Shown: positions 51,957-61,843, counted from the first letter of the stretch. The stretch is 64,000 bases of DNA from Acinetobacter oleivorans DR1 (GCF_000196795.1 NC_014259.1:3100001-3164000), one strand, 5' to 3'. Notes: generated by a model from the sequence alone, not told the origin. Numbers and translations: made by a program.

Positions 51957-51986
51957 AAGACCTCAGCTGAGATATTTAGATTCGCT

Positions 51987-52457
51987 ATGACGCCTTTAAA
52001 ATCATCACCTCGCCTCTTGTCATTTTGTTTTAAGCTCGTGCTTTTTTTGCTGCTGGCTTATCTTTTGGTAAGCGGGTTTTATATGTGGATGATTGGCGGT
52101 ACAGCCATTTATGTCAGCTCAGCGGTGTTACTTGCTCTGACTGCTTATGCATTTAAGCTCGGTAAATATCAAAAGTTATGCTCGGTTTTAAATGTGCTGA
52201 TGAGTGCAGCCGCATTATATTTCAGTACTGCTCATTTATTTTTCTCCCCTGCTCAATTCTTTATATTTTTACCTGTGCTGTTTTTTGCTGTGCTTGCTTT
52301 TATTTCTCAAAACAAGACTCGAAGCTCATGTAAGCTTTTATTATTAATCAGTTTATTGATTTGGTGCAGCATACACTTTACGCAGCTTGAACAACTTCAA
52401 GCCTATTATCAAACCCAGCACACAGGTGAAAGTTGGCAACAATTTGGCGCGTTATAA
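51987..52457 (+). CDS. Hypothetical membrane protein, about 156 aa
   Basis: A small inner-membrane protein with four predicted helices (roughly residues 12-32, 36-53, 59-80, 83-98 plus a weaker one near 108-124). No family is recognised. A TTG at 51948 is in frame but lies inside the mqo terminator, so I chose ATG 51987. The C-terminal tail is Gln-rich and soluble. It stands alone between mqo and the homocysteine methyltransferase gene. Confidence 0.7.
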   Translation: MTPLKSSPRLLSFCFKLVLFLLLAYLLVSGFYMWMIGGTAIYVSSAVLLALTAYAFKLGKYQKLCSVLNVLMSAAALYFSTAHLFFSPAQFFIFLPVLFFAVLAFISQNKTRSSCKLLLLISLLIWCSIHFTQLEQLQAYYQTQHTGESWQQFGAL

Positions 52458-52673
52458 GATCGTTTTTTATTCTATATTTTCAAATAAATACACACTCTTT
52501 TTCACATGAAGTTCATCAGTAAAACTGAACATCATATACAGAATTCCTTTTAAGAAAAAATATTCATAACAATCTAATTTATTTAGAAATATATCGAGCA
52601 TATTCGCGATTGTACACGGCTCATCTACGCGCTAGATTAATCAAATATTTTTTCTCCCTTTATGTTGTAATTT

Positions 52674-53552
52674 ATGAAGATTTTAGATGGCGGTTTAGGC
52701 CGTGAATTGGCCCGTCGTGGCGCTCCGTTTCGTCAACCAGAGTGGTCTGCGCTTGCACTCATTGAAGCACCAGAAACAGTAAAAGAAGTACATCTCGATT
52801 TTATTAATGCTGGTTCAGAAGTTATTACCACTAACAACTACGCTGTTGTGCCTTTTCATATTGGCCAAGAACGCTTTGAAACTGACGGCGTGCGTTTAAT
52901 TCAAGTTGCTATTGAACAAGCAAAAAATGCAGTTAAAGAAAGCGGCAAAAATGTCAAAATCGCAGGTTGCTTACCGCCGTTATTTGGCTCTTACCGTGCA
53001 GACTTGTTCCAACCTGAACAAGCTAAAAACCTTGCTGAGCCGATCATTAACACATTGGCACCAGAGGTTGATTTTTGGCTCGCTGAAACCCAATCTTGCT
53101 TAAAAGAAGTTGAAACAGTACATGCGTTATTACCACAAGATGGTAAAGACTATTGGGTGTCATTTACGTTGCAAGATGAGATTAAACAAGAACAAGCATT
53201 ACTTCGTTCAGGCGAAAACATGCAACAAGTGGCTGATTTCATCAAACAATCTAATGCCAAAGCAGTGTTGTTTAACTGCTGTCAGCCTGAAGTGATCTTG
53301 CAAGCGATTAAAGAAATTAAAGGACTCATTCCAGAGTCGGTGCAGATTGGTGCCTATGCCAATGCTTTTCCACCGCAAGATGAAAGCGCTACTGCCAACG
53401 ATGGTCTGGATGAAATTCGTAAAGACTTAGATGCTCCAGCTTATCTTGGTTTTGCTAAACAATGGCAAAAAGCAGGTGCAAGTCTAGTCGGCGGTTGTTG
53501 TGGCATTGGTCCAGAACACATTGCTGAACTTTCTCAATTTTTTAAAGAATAA
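52674..53552 (+). CDS. Homocysteine S-methyltransferase (MmuM-like)
   Basis: A 292-aa Zn-dependent methyltransferase that transfers a methyl group from S-methylmethionine (or a related donor) to homocysteine, giving methionine. Zn ligands are Cys in FNCCQPE (about 202-203) and the pair in GGCCGIG (about 273-274). Domain length fits MmuM rather than full MetH. It is followed after 5 nt by an APC permease, the arrangement expected for uptake and use of a methyl donor. Confidence 0.88.
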   Translation: MKILDGGLGRELARRGAPFRQPEWSALALIEAPETVKEVHLDFINAGSEVITTNNYAVVPFHIGQERFETDGVRLIQVAIEQAKNAVKESGKNVKIAGCLPPLFGSYRADLFQPEQAKNLAEPIINTLAPEVDFWLAETQSCLKEVETVHALLPQDGKDYWVSFTLQDEIKQEQALLRSGENMQQVADFIKQSNAKAVLFNCCQPEVILQAIKEIKGLIPESVQIGAYANAFPPQDESATANDGLDEIRKDLDAPAYLGFAKQWQKAGASLVGGCCGIGPEHIAELSQFFKE

Positions 53553-53557
53553 ATACC

Positions 53558-54892
53558 ATGTCTGCTGCCAAAATTGGACTATTGTCTCTTACAGCACTGG
53601 TCTTTAGTTCTATGGTGGGGTCAGGCGTATTTAGCCTCCCGCAAAATATGGCTCAAGTCGCTAACGGCTCTGCCCTTCTTGTTGCATGGCTCATTACCGG
53701 GGTCGGCATTATTTTCTTGGCCCTCACGCTCTTGCATTTAACGCGTCAACGACCAGATCTTGACGGCGGTATTTATAACTATGCACGGGAAGGTTTTGGA
53801 GACCTAATCGGGTTTTGCTCGGCTTGGGGCTATTGGTTATGTACCACCATTGGTATTGTCGGCTATGTAGTGATTGCCTTTTCAGGCGTCGGCATGTTTA
53901 CCGATAGCAAAGACCATATTATTTTTGGTGAAGGCAATACGCTCTACTCTCTGATTGGCTCAAGCATTTTTGTATGGCTGGTGCACTGGTTAGTGAGTCG
54001 AGGCATTAAAGAAGCTGCGATTGTGAATTTACTGGCAACCATTGCCAAAATCATTCCAATGGTGGTTTTTATCTTCTTTACCTTTATTGCCTTTAAATTT
54101 GATTTGTTCAAACTCAACTTAAATGACTTCTCTTTAAAAGTTCCGCTTTGGCAGCAAGTAAAAGACCTGATGCTCATTACCCTTTGGGTATTTACCGGTA
54201 TTGAAGGTGCTGTGGTTTTATCATCGCGTGCGAAAAAACGTCATGACATTGGTAAAGCGACCATTTTAGGTGTGTTACTGGCATTAAGTTTTTATGTCAT
54301 GGTCACAGTATTGGCTTATGGCGTGGTAAGTCGTGAGGCGCTTGCTGGCATGCACAACCCATCAATGGCAACCATTTTGCAGCAACTGATCGGTTTACCG
54401 GGCACGATTGTTATTACCATCGGGCTTATTATTTCAGTTTCTTCGTCTTATTTAAGCTGGACGTTATTCGCCACTGAAATTCCATATTTAGCTGCAAAAA
54501 ATGGTGCATTCCCGAAATTATTTTTAAAGAATAATCAAAATAATGTACCCATTTCATCACTTTGGCTGACTACGATTGTCGTGCAAGGTGCATTGATTGC
54601 AGTGTATTTTTTCAATAAAAATTATACCCAGCTTCTATTAATTTCATCGGTGATGATTTTGCTGCCTTATTTTCTGGTGTCGGCTTTTTATCTTAAAGAA
54701 TCCATTCGCCATAAACGCACGCCGCATATTGCCATTGCAAGTGTCGCTTCAATCTATGCACTTTGGTTACTCTATGCGGCAGGTTTAGACTTACTGCTTT
54801 TGTCTGGTGTGTTGTATTTGGTCGGCTTGATTATTTTTTCAATCAGCTATTTTGAGCATAAAAAATCGCTCAAACAAAATCAGCTTAATTAA
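53558..54892 (+). CDS. APC-family amino acid permease/antiporter (ArcD-like)
   Basis: A 444-aa protein with twelve helices. SSMVGSGVFSLPQNMA (about 17-32) is the helix-1 substrate-binding stretch of APC carriers, and the body most resembles the basic amino acid/polyamine antiporter group. It begins 5 nt after the homocysteine methyltransferase stop, so the two are translationally linked. That context would suggest S-methylmethionine or another sulfonium amino acid as substrate; the family resemblance suggests arginine, ornithine or lysine. Confidence 0.85.
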   Translation: MSAAKIGLLSLTALVFSSMVGSGVFSLPQNMAQVANGSALLVAWLITGVGIIFLALTLLHLTRQRPDLDGGIYNYAREGFGDLIGFCSAWGYWLCTTIGIVGYVVIAFSGVGMFTDSKDHIIFGEGNTLYSLIGSSIFVWLVHWLVSRGIKEAAIVNLLATIAKIIPMVVFIFFTFIAFKFDLFKLNLNDFSLKVPLWQQVKDLMLITLWVFTGIEGAVVLSSRAKKRHDIGKATILGVLLALSFYVMVTVLAYGVVSREALAGMHNPSMATILQQLIGLPGTIVITIGLIISVSSSYLSWTLFATEIPYLAAKNGAFPKLFLKNNQNNVPISSLWLTTIVVQGALIAVYFFNKNYTQLLLISSVMILLPYFLVSAFYLKESIRHKRTPHIAIASVASIYALWLLYAAGLDLLLLSGVLYLVGLIIFSISYFEHKKSLKQNQLN

Positions 54893-54899
54893 TCATTTC

Positions 54900-54931
54900 A
54901 ACCACTGTTGAGTCGTTTCAGCAGTGGTTTT
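54900..54931. terminator. Bidirectional terminator
   Basis: AACCACTGTTGA / TTCAGCAGTGGTT stem (about 12 bp with a G-T pair) between the APC permease gene and the convergent esterase-like gene. Confidence 0.72.
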
Positions 54932-54946
54932 CTAAATCAAAAATTT

Positions 54947-56860
54947 CTATTTTGAAGGTTGTGACTGTTTTAAATGCAATCTTAAAATACGCCGTAATTC
55001 TAAAATCGCTTCTGGGGTAGTTTGAATCGAATGTCCGCCCTTAATAATTAGTTCCGACTGTTCACCACCTAAATGCGAACTTTGATACGGCACAATCCCA
55101 TCACTGCTTTTTAACTTATCAGTCGTGCCATTTATGTTCCCCATAATCGAGTGATAGACCACGCTGGACGATGGCTGAATGGCTTGCGTAAGCTGCATAA
55201 AGCTAGAAGAACGACTTAAATTACTCGCCCCATTTTCAATTAAGCCTTTTCTGAGTTTTGTATTTTTCTCATCTCTCATTTCAACTGCAATAAAGAAATC
55301 AGCTGGCAAACGAATAATACGGCGGGCAATTTGGGTAAACCATCGGTCAGCGTAGTCAGTGCCATGATGCGGTGCCGAAACAAAAACAACCCGCTTAAAA
55401 TAAGGCAAAGCTTTGAATTGAAAACGCTCTAGCACCACAGGATTTTCTTTTAAACGGTTTAGCTGGGCTTCATTCATTTTTTGCATGGCTTGCTCTGAAA
55501 CATCAGCATCACTTACCAATAGGCGGCTAATCACTCCGCCCATACTATGTCCAACCAGCACTGCATCGTGTGCAGCGTAGCTGTCTTTAGCAACATTTTG
55601 AAAAGCTTGATTCAGCAAAGAATAAATCTGAAAACGACTTTCAAAAATCGGCATATTCGTTGAATAAAACACCTGCCAGACTTGATAGTTATTCCTTAAT
55701 TCGGCATCGCCCATAATGTCATTGGTTAGACTCACCCACGCCTCTGGGCTACTTGCCAAGCCATGAATAAATACAATGATTTTTTTATTCGGGTTAAAGG
55801 GTTCCAGCATATATAAATGCGGCATGATCAAATTGGTTTCTTTATTAATTAAGGACCAATAACCTGCTGCACCTAAATTATATTTCGACAACCAAAGCCC
55901 ATAAGGCGCCGAATAGTTTGCAGTAAGCGGATAGTCCACACCTTCAACCTTTACACGATCTTGTCGATATGGATCGAACATGGCAATTTCTAAATCTGCT
56001 CCTGCAATGACCTGATCTGCTGTGGCTTTTTGTTTTGGGTAAGCAATCGCAGTGACTGGAAAGAAGCGCGGTAAATGGATGTTCGGATTATTCTGGTGAG
56101 CGTAAAAAGCATCAGGGTCTAAAATGAAGCCGTGATTTACATCATTTTCTTTACGCCCGACAATAAACTCTGCCCCTAAACCATCCTTACGGTTAACGGT
56201 ATTAAAGCCAGAAAAGTTCATGTTATAGCTTGAGCGAAAAGTATCGACTTCAATTTTTTGTACATCTAACGCGTGGTCAAAATTGACGTGGTACTCATGC
56301 CCATCTGCTTTAAGCAACGGTGGAAAACGATGCGTATTTAAATGATTAAAATATGTGGTCATGAGCTTCGATAAAGCCACGTTATAAAAAATACGCACCT
56401 GATTTTGGCGATGGTCAAATACCCGATCGAATGGCGACTCTTCAGAGTCAAATAAATAGACATAACTATAGCGCAAGCTTTTATCAAACAGCGCCAACTC
56501 TTGCTCAATGCAACTGTTACTTTTATTAATGACATTACATTGGCTATTACGTCCGACGTCTAAAGCCTTGGCTAAATAAATTTCACTGAGCGCAGCATAG
56601 CGTTCTTCTCGACTGCTATTTTCAGACAAGCTTTGAATTTTATTTAAACAATCATCAAAATTTTGCAGACAAGATTTTTCGTCTTTTTTAACTAAATACA
56701 GCAAATTTTGGGTTTGATGGCTTAAGGTTCCGTCGGTCAGAATACTTTCATTCTTACTTTTTAAAGCGTTACTTAAATTACTTTCTTTTAAATTAATGAC
56801 CTGACAGCCACTGAGCAAAGCCATTATTGTTATGATTGAATAATGATAAGACTTTGTCAT
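54947..56860 (-). CDS. Esterase/lipase-like lipoprotein with alpha/beta hydrolase domain
   Basis: About 637 aa. The N-terminus has a lipobox (LLSGC, Cys about 19), predicting a lipoprotein. After a 350-residue region of no known family, a hydrolase domain begins with KIIVFIHGLASSPEAW and has the nucleophile in LVGHSMGGVISRLL (about 463-476). It resembles PGAP1-like or acyltransferase/triacylglycerol-lipase-like proteins. ATG 56860 has AAGGA upstream; an in-frame ATG at 56944 is not favoured. The substrate is unknown. Confidence 0.8.
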   Translation of the reverse strand: MTKSYHYSIITIMALLSGCQVINLKESNLSNALKSKNESILTDGTLSHQTQNLLYLVKKDEKSCLQNFDDCLNKIQSLSENSSREERYAALSEIYLAKALDVGRNSQCNVINKSNSCIEQELALFDKSLRYSYVYLFDSEESPFDRVFDHRQNQVRIFYNVALSKLMTTYFNHLNTHRFPPLLKADGHEYHVNFDHALDVQKIEVDTFRSSYNMNFSGFNTVNRKDGLGAEFIVGRKENDVNHGFILDPDAFYAHQNNPNIHLPRFFPVTAIAYPKQKATADQVIAGADLEIAMFDPYRQDRVKVEGVDYPLTANYSAPYGLWLSKYNLGAAGYWSLINKETNLIMPHLYMLEPFNPNKKIIVFIHGLASSPEAWVSLTNDIMGDAELRNNYQVWQVFYSTNMPIFESRFQIYSLLNQAFQNVAKDSYAAHDAVLVGHSMGGVISRLLVSDADVSEQAMQKMNEAQLNRLKENPVVLERFQFKALPYFKRVVFVSAPHHGTDYADRWFTQIARRIIRLPADFFIAVEMRDEKNTKLRKGLIENGASNLSRSSSFMQLTQAIQPSSSVVYHSIMGNINGTTDKLKSSDGIVPYQSSHLGGEQSELIIKGGHSIQTTPEAILELRRILRLHLKQSQPSK

Positions 56861-56957
56861 TGTGCATTCCTTAATCGAATGTATTCCCCATCTGGTCATT
56901 ATGCCTGTAAAGCAGTGAACGAACAATTTCGGCTCAGCTTCCATTTTCCTTTATTAC

Positions 56958-56990
56958 GAAAAAAAGCCTGAACTCATTTTAATTCAGGCT
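56958..56990 (-). terminator. Terminator of the YoaK-like gene
   Basis: AGCCTGAA / TTCAGGCT stem with a strong T-run on the minus strand, after the stop at 57011. Confidence 0.85.
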
Positions 56991-57010
56991 AATTTGTTAT
57001 TTTTTTCTAA

Positions 57011-57718
57011 TCAAGCTTGGTTGAACTTTTGCTGTGAAGCTAAATAAGAGAAATACAAAATAGGTAAGATAAATGGCGCTACACTCCAGAAGTCAAAATA
57101 GACATAGAGAATCGCTCCCAAGAAAGCACCAATCACAAATCCAATCACGATACTGGCACTTTTTAGAAAACTTGCCCGATTGGCTGCATTATTGTTTTTA
57201 AGTAAGTTGGCAATATCAATACCAAGCTGGGTAGTGTTACCTGTCATCATGGTGCTTGGGCTAATATTTTTAATGAGGGTTTTGCTGGAAGTATTACGAA
57301 TAGCCAAAGCAATTAAACCCAACCCGCCTGTTACTGCAACTGTTAATGCATCTGGATTTTTAAATGGCTCAAAGTAAAGTCCTGCAACCATAAAGGCACA
57401 TAGAAAAATAGCTTCAAATAAAAATAAATAAGACAGTGTTTTGTGCTTAATCTGACTACGGTCAATTAACAGTTTCGTGATCACCACCGTCAAAATAAAT
57501 AGCGGAATAGCAGCAAGCTTAATCCATATGCCAGCGCCGCCTTTAACCCATGCAGCGCCTGCCAATACTAAGTTTCCCGTAACATGAGCGGTAAAAAAAC
57601 CAAACAGCGCAATAAAACCAATGGTATCAATTGCCCCACCCACCATGGTCAACAAAACAGGATCTCGACATATTGCCCAGGTACTTTCTGTCTCTTTTTG
57701 AATTGGGGTATCTGCCAT
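57011..57718 (-). CDS. DUF1275/YoaK family membrane protein
   Basis: A 235-aa inner-membrane protein with six predicted helices. TMVGGAIDTIGFIALFGFFTAHVTGNLVLAG (about 25-55) and SPSTMMTGNTTQLGIDIA (about 153-170) are the conserved half-repeats of this family. The function is uncharacterised. The gene stands alone between terminators. Confidence 0.88.
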   Translation of the reverse strand: MADTPIQKETESTWAICRDPVLLTMVGGAIDTIGFIALFGFFTAHVTGNLVLAGAAWVKGGAGIWIKLAAIPLFILTVVITKLLIDRSQIKHKTLSYLFLFEAIFLCAFMVAGLYFEPFKNPDALTVAVTGGLGLIALAIRNTSSKTLIKNISPSTMMTGNTTQLGIDIANLLKNNNAANRASFLKSASIVIGFVIGAFLGAILYVYFDFWSVAPFILPILYFSYLASQQKFNQA

Positions 57719-58039
57719 ATAAAATATCCTGTTAAATTAGAGTTTTAAAACAAGTAAGTTGTATATAAATGATTTAAAAATGAGTAATACTAAAGTGTTT
57801 ATGAAAGCAAAAAACGATGTAAAAAAATAGGGTGCGTAATGTCGTAACACTGTCTTTAAAATGGCAACAATTAAAATTGAGTGTTTTTAAAACAATAAAC
57901 GGTTCTCAACTTCAAATCAATTTGACCTCTAAAACTGTTATAACTATGATGAAGCCGCAAGTTGATATCAATTGGTTTTGAACCTGAAAAAGTTATGCCA
58001 AGATATGGATAATGAAAAACAACAACCAAGAGTAGATAT
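57719..58039. other. Intergenic region, 321 bp, nothing recognised
   Basis: AT-rich divergent region between the YoaK-like gene and a small secreted protein gene. No hairpin or regulator box stands out. Confidence 0.4.
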
Positions 58040-58315
58040 ATGTCACTTTATAATTTTTCAGTTTTTCTAGGTGGATTATTATTTGCATCTATTGCCTTCG
58101 CGGGTCAAAAAAATAATGCTCAACGTGATTTCTATTTAAAATGTATGGCAGCAGGTCATAGCCGTGCAAGTTGTACATGTATTTATCATCGTTTAGAGCG
58201 TCAATATTCCCCTAAACTCATGCATAAACTTGGCAGTTTAAGTTTACAAAGCCCTGAAGTACCGCGTGATTTTGTAAAAACCATGAAGCGTACTATGCAA
58301 CAGTGCCAATCATAA
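58040..58315 (+). CDS. Small secreted Cys-rich protein, 91 aa
   Basis: A signal peptide (cleavage after AFA, about residue 21) precedes a 70-residue mature protein with four Cys (in LKCMAAG, SCTC and near the end QQC), which could form two disulfides. It is basic and probably helical (YHRLERQYSPKLMHKLG). No family is recognised. The gene is convergent with ybaN-like, 5 nt away. Likely periplasmic. Confidence 0.75.
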   Translation: MSLYNFSVFLGGLLFASIAFAGQKNNAQRDFYLKCMAAGHSRASCTCIYHRLERQYSPKLMHKLGSLSLQSPEVPRDFVKTMKRTMQQCQS

Positions 58316-58320
58316 TTCTT

Positions 58321-58761
58321 TCATTTTTTAAGCCACATCCACACCAATACCCCTGCCATACATAAAATTGCCGGATAGACAAACCACGGATGCGGAATGG
58401 TCCAAATCATCAGTCCCGCAGCCAAACTCATACTCAACGTCGAGATGTATTTTGCTTTTTTAGGAATCCGCCGATGTTCTTGCCACTCGCGAATGAGTGG
58501 ACCGATATAACGATGATTTCGAAACCATTGATAAAGTTTTTCAGAACCTCGAGCTGCAAAGAAAACAGCCAAAATTATAAAATCAACGGTGGGTAAACCC
58601 GGAATAAAAATACCCAATACGCCAAGCGCAATACACAACCAAGCCAAACCAATAAACACCCAACGCGCCCAAACAGAACGGGCAAGCTTACTGACTGGTT
58701 GAGCAGGTGCTAGCGACTGCTCATGTTTTACGATTGCATTTACTTGATTGAGTTTGTCCAT
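58321..58761 (-). CDS. YbaN/DUF454 family membrane protein
   Basis: A 146-aa inner-membrane protein with three or four helices. LGVLGIFIPGLPTVDFIILAVFFAARGSEKLYQWF (about 42-76) is the family signature. The function is unknown, though DUF454 genes often occur beside heme-uptake genes, as here with the heme oxygenase 28 nt upstream. It is probably the last gene of the heme operon. Confidence 0.88.
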   Translation of the reverse strand: MDKLNQVNAIVKHEQSLAPAQPVSKLARSVWARWVFIGLAWLCIALGVLGIFIPGLPTVDFIILAVFFAARGSEKLYQWFRNHRYIGPLIREWQEHRRIPKKAKYISTLSMSLAAGLMIWTIPHPWFVYPAILCMAGVLVWMWLKK

Positions 58762-58789
58762 ATCGGGTATTCCCTTTATCCACTTTTTA

Positions 58790-59389
58790 TTATTTCAATT
58801 CATCAAGCTGATCAAGCGCTTGACCAAAATATCCAAAGGCATCTAACGCCCCTTGAACAACTCGGTCTTGCTGGGTTTGGTCAAAGCCTGTTTCATCAAG
58901 TGCTTGTACAAAACGTTTCCAGACTTTAGCGCGCCCTTCGGGATAGGCAGCTAAATTACGCGCAGCAAACGTTTCAGAAAAACCCAAATGCTTTTGAGCT
59001 TGTTTAAATAAAAATGCAGCCCCTAAAGTTGAACCTTCAGACACATAAATCCAGCCTAAAGCTTCGGGTAGCTGTACGTTTTCACTGTGTAATTGCTGTT
59101 CATTGGGTTGAATACCCAAATCATTTAAATCGGCAAGTGCTTGTTTTGAGCGGCCACGAATGTCGAGGTCCGGAATCAGTCCTGCCACCCCCTCTTTTTC
59201 AAAAAGATGTTCAATTTCACGCTGAAAGTAATATTGAGACAACGTAAATTGCGCGTATTTTTCTTTACTTGAAAATACCTTTGCCTGTGACATTAATTGA
59301 TGCATACGTTCGTGTTCAGCAGCAGTTTCTTGTTTCAAACGTAAAGACAAGCTGTTGTTAATGATTTGTTCTGTAGATGAGTTCATCAT
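58790..59389 (-). CDS. hemO: Biliverdin-producing heme oxygenase (HemO type)
   Basis: A 199-aa heme oxygenase that opens heme to biliverdin, CO and iron. The N-terminal region has AAEHERMH (H26 is the likely heme ligand), and the distal helix carries YVSEGSTLGAAFL (about 116-128), a variant of YVLEGSxLGA. AGGAG precedes ATG-ATG. With the TonB, Slam, hemophore and receptor genes upstream it forms an import-and-degradation operon for heme iron. Confidence 0.9.
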   Translation of the reverse strand: MMNSSTEQIINNSLSLRLKQETAAEHERMHQLMSQAKVFSSKEKYAQFTLSQYYFQREIEHLFEKEGVAGLIPDLDIRGRSKQALADLNDLGIQPNEQQLHSENVQLPEALGWIYVSEGSTLGAAFLFKQAQKHLGFSETFAARNLAAYPEGRAKVWKRFVQALDETGFDQTQQDRVVQGALDAFGYFGQALDQLDELK

Positions 59390-59421
59390 CTTTCTCCTGC
59401 AAAATAGATATCGCTCATCGG

Positions 59422-60342
59422 TTAACGGCCCCGATTGAGTTTGAGTTGGACTGGAAAATCCACAACAATGGTCACGGCGCGACCATTAATTTTGTGGGGT
59501 TTAAATCTGGATTTACGTGTAGCTTGCATGACCCGCTTATCAAGGCTGGCAATGCCTGAACTTTGACGTAATTGGATGTCAATCGGCTGCCCTTTTTCAT
59601 TAATGCGAATCCGAAGCTCAACCAAACGATTTTGTTGTTTTAACTCGCGGTCATCGTAGTCAAGCCCGCCAAAACTCAGTACATCCACGCTACTCACCTG
59701 AACAACATCATCGTGTTCAACTTGAGTGCTCGGTGCTTTGGAATATTCTTGCTGCATTGCGGGTGTTTTGACGCCGCCACTTTTGGTTTCGCTATTGCTG
59801 CTTAGCAAATGCTCAGTTTGCGTTTGTTCAAGGTCTGTCGAACTCAGTTTTTTATCGTTATGAGTCGCTCGCCGTTCTGTAGGCTGCGCTGCTTGAGACG
59901 AAGCTAGATTGTTTAAAGTCGTTTTTGGTTGTGCTTGCTGTTTGTCATTTAAATTATTTTGCATGACCTCTTTAGAGGCAGTTTTTGACACTAATGTTTG
60001 AACATTTGTAGGCGAGTTTTTTGATTTTTCAGGTATAGAGGATACCGAACTATTTAACGTAGATTTCGGCGCTAAACTTTTTTCGATAGGCTTACTTTCA
60101 GTCTGGTCAGGTGATGGCTTTTTAGCAGGTGCCAATGACACAAAACTTACTTTTAAAGCATCTACTTTTGGCGATGCTTGAAAAGTATAAGGTTCAATTA
60201 AATGACTCAGCATCCAGACAACAAACACATGCAGACCAATCACCACGACTACAGTTAAGCACTTATAAAAATGCTTCGGCCCTTGTGGTAAAGGCAACAT
60301 AAACATCGGCTTATGTGTAGGGAATAAAGATTTTGATTTCAT
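59422..60342 (-). CDS. TonB-family energy-transducing protein
   Basis: A 306-aa protein. An N-terminal helix (about 27-47) anchors it to the inner membrane, a low-complexity linker rich in Ser, Thr, Lys and Pro spans about 60-220, and a C-terminal TonB domain (ELRIRINEKGQPIDIQLRQSSG... at about 240-300) binds receptor TonB boxes. It likely powers the adjacent HphR-like receptor with ExbB/ExbD encoded elsewhere. It follows the Slam gene by 10 nt. Confidence 0.9.
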   Translation of the reverse strand: MKSKSLFPTHKPMFMLPLPQGPKHFYKCLTVVVVIGLHVFVVWMLSHLIEPYTFQASPKVDALKVSFVSLAPAKKPSPDQTESKPIEKSLAPKSTLNSSVSSIPEKSKNSPTNVQTLVSKTASKEVMQNNLNDKQQAQPKTTLNNLASSQAAQPTERRATHNDKKLSSTDLEQTQTEHLLSSNSETKSGGVKTPAMQQEYSKAPSTQVEHDDVVQVSSVDVLSFGGLDYDDRELKQQNRLVELRIRINEKGQPIDIQLRQSSGIASLDKRVMQATRKSRFKPHKINGRAVTIVVDFPVQLKLNRGR

Positions 60343-60352
60343 GACTTATTCC

Positions 60353-61843
60353 CTAAAAACGATGCTCAAGCTTGAGGCTAATGTTGTGTTTATCGTAGGA
60401 ATACAGCCAATCGACATTACTTTTATTATGGTTATAGCGGTAGGTTAAATTAGGCGTCATGCCATAAAACTCAAAGCGCGGCATTTGCACAACAAAAGTA
60501 TAGTTCTGTTCAAAATCATGACGGCGTGCTAAGAAAGTTTCCGCATATTTATCAAACTGACGCCAACGGTAAGAACTCAGCAAAGTAGTGTTAAATCCTG
60601 TACTCCAAGATTTGCTTAAGCCCAACCGCATACCTTGCTGCTGGTAGGCAGCCATATATTTTTCTTGGGTCGAATGGTCGACTACATCTAAACCACCAAA
60701 AACAGTCCACTGGTCTGGAAAAATCTTCCAGAAAGTAGCAAAAGCTGAGCTTTCTACCCCATCTAGGGTTTTATATTTCTGATAATTTAAATCTTTACTC
60801 TCAGCTTCAAGCTTGAAAGCTTTATCTGCAGAGATAAAATGCATCCACTCGGCACGCGCACCCCAGGCATTGTAAAGACCATCATTGCCATAACGTTTAT
60901 GTTCAAAAAGCGGACTCACCCCAATTTGATTTTTTAAGTCAAAGTAGCTGTAGCCTGCATTAATGTTGATGGTAGATTCATTAAATGCCGCGTGGTCGTT
61001 ATAGGACTGTCCAAACGCCAGCGCACGTAAAGCCACGCCATGATGCCCCTTAATCGCATAGCGTTTAATCAGACTGGCTTCGTAATCTAAACCCGTTGCC
61101 GACTCAGCTTTAGGAGTTCCACGAGTAACTTCCCTAACTGGGATAATATTACCTTCACTATCTCTGCCATAAAGTGTCCATGTTTTGCTCTGTTCAGACG
61201 AACTATTTAAATTACTGACATAGGTATAACCCGCTGAAACCGAGCCTTGCCAAGAGTCTCGTTTTTTTAATGCTTGAACAAAGGTATTCACTGTTGTTAA
61301 AACCCCAGATGGGATTACCGCAGGGTCACTTTGTTTCAGTTGGTTTTGAATGGAAATAAAAAGGCGTGCTGCTTCCTTATTCTTCTGTTGTTCAAACAGC
61401 ACGCGCGCTAACTCAAGTTCACAAATTAAATTATGAGGTTGTTGTTTTAGGCTGCTTTGAAATTTTTGTTCAGCCAATTTCAGTTGACCCTGAGAACGTG
61501 CAACTGCCCCTTCGGCAAAGTCGGTTAAAGCCCGATCGTAGCCAACATATTTTTTATAATGTTCTAAATAAACCGTGGCTTTGAGCCACTGTTTTTGCAT
61601 GACTGCCAAATATAACGCCTTGGCAAGATCATTCGGATTTTGCTCAACACTATATTCTTGTCCATTAATTTGAAGTTTTGGTAATTGCTCGGTACTACGA
61701 ATGGTTCCCTGCTCGTGAAACTGGCGCTGTTCTTGTAAAAGCGTTTGGTCCAAGCTTTGATTGAGACGAAGCTGTGTGTCTTCGTCGGCATATAAAAATG
61801 GACAACTCAACAATGTCAGACAGCACAAAAGCGTTCGTTTCAT
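60353..61843 (-). CDS. hsmA: Slam-type surface lipoprotein assembly modifier
   Basis: About 496 aa. A signal peptide (cleavage near LYA, residue 19) is followed by a TPR-like N-terminal domain (about 60-200) and a C-terminal outer-membrane barrel of the DUF560 type ending LEHRF. Slam proteins move substrate proteins across the outer membrane. Adjacent to an HphA-like hemophore it matches the hemophore-exporting Slam described in A. baumannii. ATG 61843 begins MKRTLL; an earlier in-frame start at 61864 is less likely. Confidence 0.88.
   Translation of the reverse strand: MKRTLLCCLTLLSCPFLYADEDTQLRLNQSLDQTLLQEQRQFHEQGTIRSTEQLPKLQINGQEYSVEQNPNDLAKALYLAVMQKQWLKATVYLEHYKKYVGYDRALTDFAEGAVARSQGQLKLAEQKFQSSLKQQPHNLICELELARVLFEQQKNKEAARLFISIQNQLKQSDPAVIPSGVLTTVNTFVQALKKRDSWQGSVSAGYTYVSNLNSSSEQSKTWTLYGRDSEGNIIPVREVTRGTPKAESATGLDYEASLIKRYAIKGHHGVALRALAFGQSYNDHAAFNESTININAGYSYFDLKNQIGVSPLFEHKRYGNDGLYNAWGARAEWMHFISADKAFKLEAESKDLNYQKYKTLDGVESSAFATFWKIFPDQWTVFGGLDVVDHSTQEKYMAAYQQQGMRLGLSKSWSTGFNTTLLSSYRWRQFDKYAETFLARRHDFEQNYTFVVQMPRFEFYGMTPNLTYRYNHNKSNVDWLYSYDKHNISLKLEHRF

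Noticed and set aside
51948..51986. Extended N-terminus of the small membrane protein from a TTG codon
   Set aside because: It would start inside the right arm of the mqo terminator, where a separate message is unlikely to begin. ATG 51987 is preferred.
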